A stretch of DNA of 8,986 bases, taken from NCBI GenBank assembly GCA_024635855.1, contig JAGXHZ010000002.1, positions 1-8,986 of the forward strand, given 5' to 3'. The DNA comes from Sulfuricurvum sp. GTDB lineage: Bacteria; Campylobacterota; Campylobacteria; Campylobacterales; Sulfurimonadaceae. The notes beneath the pieces are model-generated. The model searched no databases. It was not told the origin of the DNA and saw nothing but the letters and a program-made list of their open reading frames with translations. How positions within the stretch are numbered: position 1 is the first letter of the stretch; the number at the start of each line of letters is the position of its first letter. A program made the position numbers and the translations under genes. Positions 6,602 to 8,986 of the stretch are shown one piece after another.

Positions 6602-7279
6602 CTACTGACACTCTATCCCCACAAACTCTTTTTGATATTCTTTACAATCACTCTTTGGAATCTGTAACAGTTTCGGATTTTTAGACGGATCAAGCCAACG
6701 TAACATCTCAATCAAAGGCTTTTCATCCATTGCGGTACATCCTGATGTTGGACGATGATCAGGACGATTCAGATGAAAAAAGATGCAAGACCCTCTCCCT
6801 TTTTCCCCAAGTCGGTTATACTCGATAACCGCTCCATGGCGGTAAAGATCATCACTTCGATGCATATTTTCAAAACTTTTTGGAGGATTTAATGGATTTA
6901 AAATAGTCATTTTATTATAGAATCGATCACCGGTATCGTCTACGCAAATCAGCGATTCATCCGCATACAAATAAGGCATTGAGGAATTAGTCTCAAGCGC
7001 GTATCCAAACGTCGAGCCAATCTCAAACACTCCAGCAGGTGATTTTCCATCTCCTTCATGCTTTTGCGGCTGACGAACACCCCAATAGCCTAATCCGCTA
7101 CGACCAAGAACCACAGAAATTGCCTCGCCTCTCTTTTGCCAACTCTCTTCTTTTTCATATCGCTGCAATACGCCATGCGTTGAATTGAGTCCAGGTGAAA
7201 TCACAACAACAAGCTGCTGTGATCCCCATATAGATGCTGTTATGATAAAAATAAAAATAAATGAAGTGAATTTAGACAT
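6602..7279 (-). CDS. Exported YkuD-fold L,D-transpeptidase-like protein
   Basis: The 225-residue protein carries an N-terminal signal peptide (hydrophobic 4-19, probable cleavage near Gly19/Ser20), so it acts in the periplasm. The C-terminal half has the YkuD signature: FFHLNRP with His169, then RPTSGCTAM with the catalytic Cys181 in SGC. GDGKSPAGVFEIG (76-88) is the usual substrate-loop segment upstream. YkuD enzymes form 3-3 cross-links in peptidoglycan or trim or attach proteins to it. This one has no visible LysM or other binding domain and resembles the compact COG3786-like group, whose substrates are poorly known. It is therefore not obviously the Campylobacterota cell-shape enzyme Csd6/Pgp2. 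The Shine-Dalgarno before the ATG is weak (GGAA just upstream). It is monocistronic, convergent with the peroxidase and divergent from the GNAT gene. Confidence 0.88.
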   Translation of the reverse strand: MSKFTSFIFIFIITASIWGSQQLVVVISPGLNSTHGVLQRYEKEESWQKRGEAISVVLGRSGLGYWGVRQPQKHEGDGKSPAGVFEIGSTFGYALETNSSMPYLYADESLICVDDTGDRFYNKMTILNPLNPPKSFENMHRSDDLYRHGAVIEYNRLGEKGRGSCIFFHLNRPDHRPTSGCTAMDEKPLIEMLRWLDPSKNPKLLQIPKSDCKEYQKEFVGIECQ

Positions 7280-7315
7280 ATTTCCAGCTCGAACTTAGTT
7301 TGTTTTAAAGTTAGG

Positions 7316-7329
7316 TAGTATAGCATAAT
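7316..7329. promoter_or_regulatory. Overlapping divergent -10 boxes between the transpeptidase and GNAT genes
   Basis: Only 48 nt separate the two divergent ATGs. On the minus strand TATACT (complement of 7317-7322) is a good -10 for the transpeptidase gene and leaves about a 30-nt leader. On the plus strand TAGTAT (7316-7321) or CATAAT (7324-7329) could serve the GNAT gene. If CATAAT is used, initiation would fall inside the first GNAT codons and favour the later start at 7352. Motif-based only. Confidence 0.35.
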
Positions 7330-7975
7330 GAAAATCATGGGGGTACAGGGAATGAGCATAACCATTCGAAAAGCCGAAGAAGCGGACGCACCATTTATAG
7401 CTAAAGCTCTTCTGGAAAGTTCCCGTTCTGAAAAAAAAGTAGGGATATTCGATTATATTTTTAATACCAATGATGAAAAACTTCTTTTAGAGTTTCTTCA
7501 AAAATTCACATTGACTGCTACCAAAAGCTACTGTCATTTTTCTAACTTTATGATCGCAGTAGTAGGAGGAAAAAGCGTTGGAACCATTTGCGGTTACGAG
7601 CCGCGTATAGCAACGCATGATATTTTTGCGCGTGCTCTTGAAGAAGTCGGTATTGATGAATCGTATCATGAACGAATCGCGGGTTATTTACTGTGTGAAC
7701 CCGAAATCGACAATAAAACATGGGTATGTGATTTCATGGTGATTGATCCTGAATACAAAAGTTTTGAAATTCTCAAAGAATTGGTGGGTAAAAGCATGCT
7801 CACCGCACGACTCAAAGGATATCGAAAAGTACAAACGATGATCGAGATAGGGTCGGCTGAAATGGAACTTATTTACAAAAAATTAGGTTTCAGTGTCATT
7901 GATGAAAAAAGAAGTGACTATTACGAAGAACAGTTTGGACGTGCAGGCTTAATGCGCCTGCAAGTCATTCTCTAA
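7328..7975 (+). CDS. GNAT-like (N-acetyltransferase fold) protein with degenerate acetyl-CoA loop
   Basis: The N-terminal ITIRKAEEADAPFIAKAL (11-28) is a typical GNAT beta1-alpha1 opening. WVCDFMVIDPEYKSF (132-146) corresponds to beta4 and the start of the acetyl-CoA loop. A C-terminal block with MEIYKKLGF-like wording (MELIYKKLGFSVIDEK, 179-194) matches the last GNAT motif. The usual R/Q-x-x-G-x-G/A pyrophosphate loop after VIDPEY is missing; the sequence reads KSFEILKELVGK, without the paired glycines. It may bind acyl-CoA differently or be inactive. Substrate unknown; it is cytosolic. The start is uncertain: 7328 gives 215 residues with only a distant AGG, whereas ATG 7352 has GGGGG (7339-7343) 8 nt upstream and sits right before the conserved strand. 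The stop codon overlaps the Shine-Dalgarno of the antiporter gene, so the two are co-transcribed. Confidence 0.75.
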   Translation: MKIMGVQGMSITIRKAEEADAPFIAKALLESSRSEKKVGIFDYIFNTNDEKLLLEFLQKFTLTATKSYCHFSNFMIAVVGGKSVGTICGYEPRIATHDIFARALEEVGIDESYHERIAGYLLCEPEIDNKTWVCDFMVIDPEYKSFEILKELVGKSMLTARLKGYRKVQTMIEIGSAEMELIYKKLGFSVIDEKRSDYYEEQFGRAGLMRLQVIL

Positions 7976-7988
7976 GGACTTCCAAATC
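7974..7988 (+). promoter_or_regulatory. Shine-Dalgarno and possible ATC start of the antiporter gene
   Basis: AAGGA (7974-7978) overlaps the GNAT stop codon. Seven nt later, in the antiporter frame, lies ATC (7986-7988) followed by codons for EFGVLGLLPP. The only canonical start in this frame after the TAA at 7950-7952 is GTG 7998, which is 19 nt from the Shine-Dalgarno. The spacing favours ATC, or an ATG misread as ATC. Confidence 0.4.
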
Positions 7989-7997
7989 GAATTTGGT

Positions 7998-8953
7998 GTG
8001 CTAGGGCTGCTCCCTCCTTTTATTGCTATTGTTCTTGCTCTCTTTAGCCGATCGGTTTTTATTGCCCTTATTGCTGCCATTCTCGTTGGAGAATTTATTA
8101 TTGCCGATTTTAATCCCCTCTCAATGTTTACCCTGATTTTTGAACGATTTTGGGGATTACTAAGCGAACTATGGGTTCTTAAAACGCTCGCATTTGCCAT
8201 GATGGTGGGAAGTGTTATGACGCTTATTGAGCGCAGTGGCGGAGTCAATGGATTGGTTCATGAGCTTAGTACTAAGCGCTCTCTTGTCAGCTCTAAACGC
8301 GGTGCGTTAATCCCCAGTTTCCTTGCAGGGCTTATTATCTTTATCGAATCTTCCATTACCTCCCTTGTAGCAGGGGCTATAGGACGACCTTTTTGCGATA
8401 AATATGGGATTAGTCGTGCAAAACTCGCATTTGTGTGTGACTCCACCTCAGCACCCGTATGCTCCATTATTGCCATCAACGGCTGGGGAGCATTGCTTTT
8501 GGGACTCATAGGCGGACAAATTGCCGCCGGGCTTATCGCCGGAGAAGAAGCTCGCTGGCTTATCAGTGCTATCGGCTACAATTTTTACGCCTACATCACC
8601 CTCATCGTCACGTTTTTTACCATTTGGTACAACATCGACATTGGTCCCATGAAACACGCTGCCATCACTGAACCCTCCATAGAATGCGATGATGAAAAAG
8701 GGTCTGTTGGTCTTTTCGTATGGCCGATGGTGTGGATGATTGGCGGAGTACTGATTTTCATGCTTATCACAGGAAATGGAAATTTACTCAAAGGGTCAGG
8801 ATCGAGCTCTATTTTTTATACCCTTATCTTAACACTACTCATGATGTACGGCTACTATCGCTTTAAAAATGTGATGAACACCGCAGATTTTATCGATTCC
8901 GCATTTCAAGGAGCCAAATCAATGGCACCGATTGCTTCGATACTGCTTCTGGC
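7998..8953 (+). CDS. NhaC-family Na+/H+ antiporter, 3' end cut by the contig end
   Basis: The frame encodes a polytopic inner-membrane protein expected to exchange Na+ for H+ and so support pH and sodium homeostasis. About 318 codons are native, against a usual 450-500, so roughly the last third is missing. The core signature is a FIESSITSLVAG stretch, a GRPFCDKYGISRAKLAF loop, and then CDSTSAPVCSIIAINGWGA, the conserved NhaC motif. About eight hydrophobic segments are visible, starting with LLPPFIAIVLALFS and FIALIAAILVGEFII. The start given is the GTG at 7998; an ATC start at 7986 has better Shine-Dalgarno spacing and keeps the N-terminal EFGVLGLLPP common in relatives. Any database translation continuing past 8953 would add the artificial tail CLLYTSDAAD from the adapter. 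The upstream GNAT gene is in the same operon. Ion specificity is inferred from family only. Confidence 0.85.
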
Positions 8954-8986
8954 CTGTCTCTTATACACATCTGACGCTGCCGACGA
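8954..8986 (+). other. Nextera transposase adapter (sequencing artefact)
   Basis: The terminal 33 bases equal the reverse complement of the Illumina Nextera Read 1 transposase oligonucleotide. CTGTCTCTTATACACATCT (8954-8972) is the 19-bp Tn5 mosaic end, and GACGCTGCCGACGA (8973-8986) is the Read 1 tail. The tail rules out a natural Tn5 end. It marks the physical edge of the contig and should be removed before annotation. Confidence 0.98.

Noticed and set aside
7949..8248. Minus-strand open frames between 7949 and 8791.
   Set aside because: The plus strand here encodes an evident NhaC-family membrane protein; the minus frames are shadows.
8954..8972. The Tn5/IS50 mosaic end as evidence of a natural transposon insertion.
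   Set aside because: The next 14 bases are the synthetic Nextera Read 1 tail and the sequence ends exactly there, so it is a library artefact.

Overview
The window looks like chromosomal DNA from a member of the Campylobacterota (former Epsilonproteobacteria). It is probably a free-living sulfur- or hydrogen-oxidising type such as Sulfuricurvum or Sulfurimonas. The evidence is protein character (a U32 peptidase C-terminus, a DUF3972-like protein, a stand-alone glycyl-tRNA synthetase alpha subunit), -10-only promoters without clear -35 boxes, very dense packing, and a base composition that looks by eye to be in the low-to-mid 40s % GC. The genus is inference. Nothing looks like a virus, plasmid, CRISPR array, defence island or biosynthetic cluster.

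Positions 1-3126 hold a same-strand housekeeping cluster: the 3' end of a U32-family peptidase, purE (purine synthesis), a small predicted HTH plus coiled-coil protein of the DUF3972 type, a DUF89/ARMT1-like metal phosphatase candidate, and glyQ. The first four genes are separated by 19 nt, 8 nt and a 4-nt ATGA overlap, so they look co-transcribed. A TATAAT box just after the DUF89 stop probably gives glyQ its own promoter. From memory, Campylobacter jejuni has U32 peptidase, purE, DUF3972 and glyQ in this order (Cj0701-Cj0704), so the DUF89 gene would be a lineage-specific insertion.

Positions 3127-6601 hold a RecD2-like SF1B helicase, whose only visible promoter elements abut its start codon, then a periplasmic dihaem cytochrome c peroxidase with an AT-rich, palindromic promoter region. 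The gap after the peroxidase is almost filled by an imperfect inverted repeat belonging to a dispersed palindromic family seen in many environmental bacteria. It lies between convergent genes.

Positions 6602-8953 hold a minus-strand exported YkuD-type L,D-transpeptidase-like protein. Divergent from it is a plus-strand pair: a GNAT-like protein and an NhaC-family Na+/H+ antiporter. The antiporter's best-supported start is a non-canonical ATC codon, and the gene is cut by the end of the contig.

The last 33 bases (8954-8986) are not biological. They are an exact Nextera transposase adapter (mosaic end plus Read 1 tail, reverse-complemented), so the antiporter's predicted C-terminus must be trimmed. 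I do not see a convincing undescribed multi-gene system. The points most worth following are the adapter, the inverted repeat, the DUF89 insertion, the unusual starts of the helicase and antiporter genes, and the degenerate GNAT. No stretch longer than about 80 bases lacks a gene or repeat.
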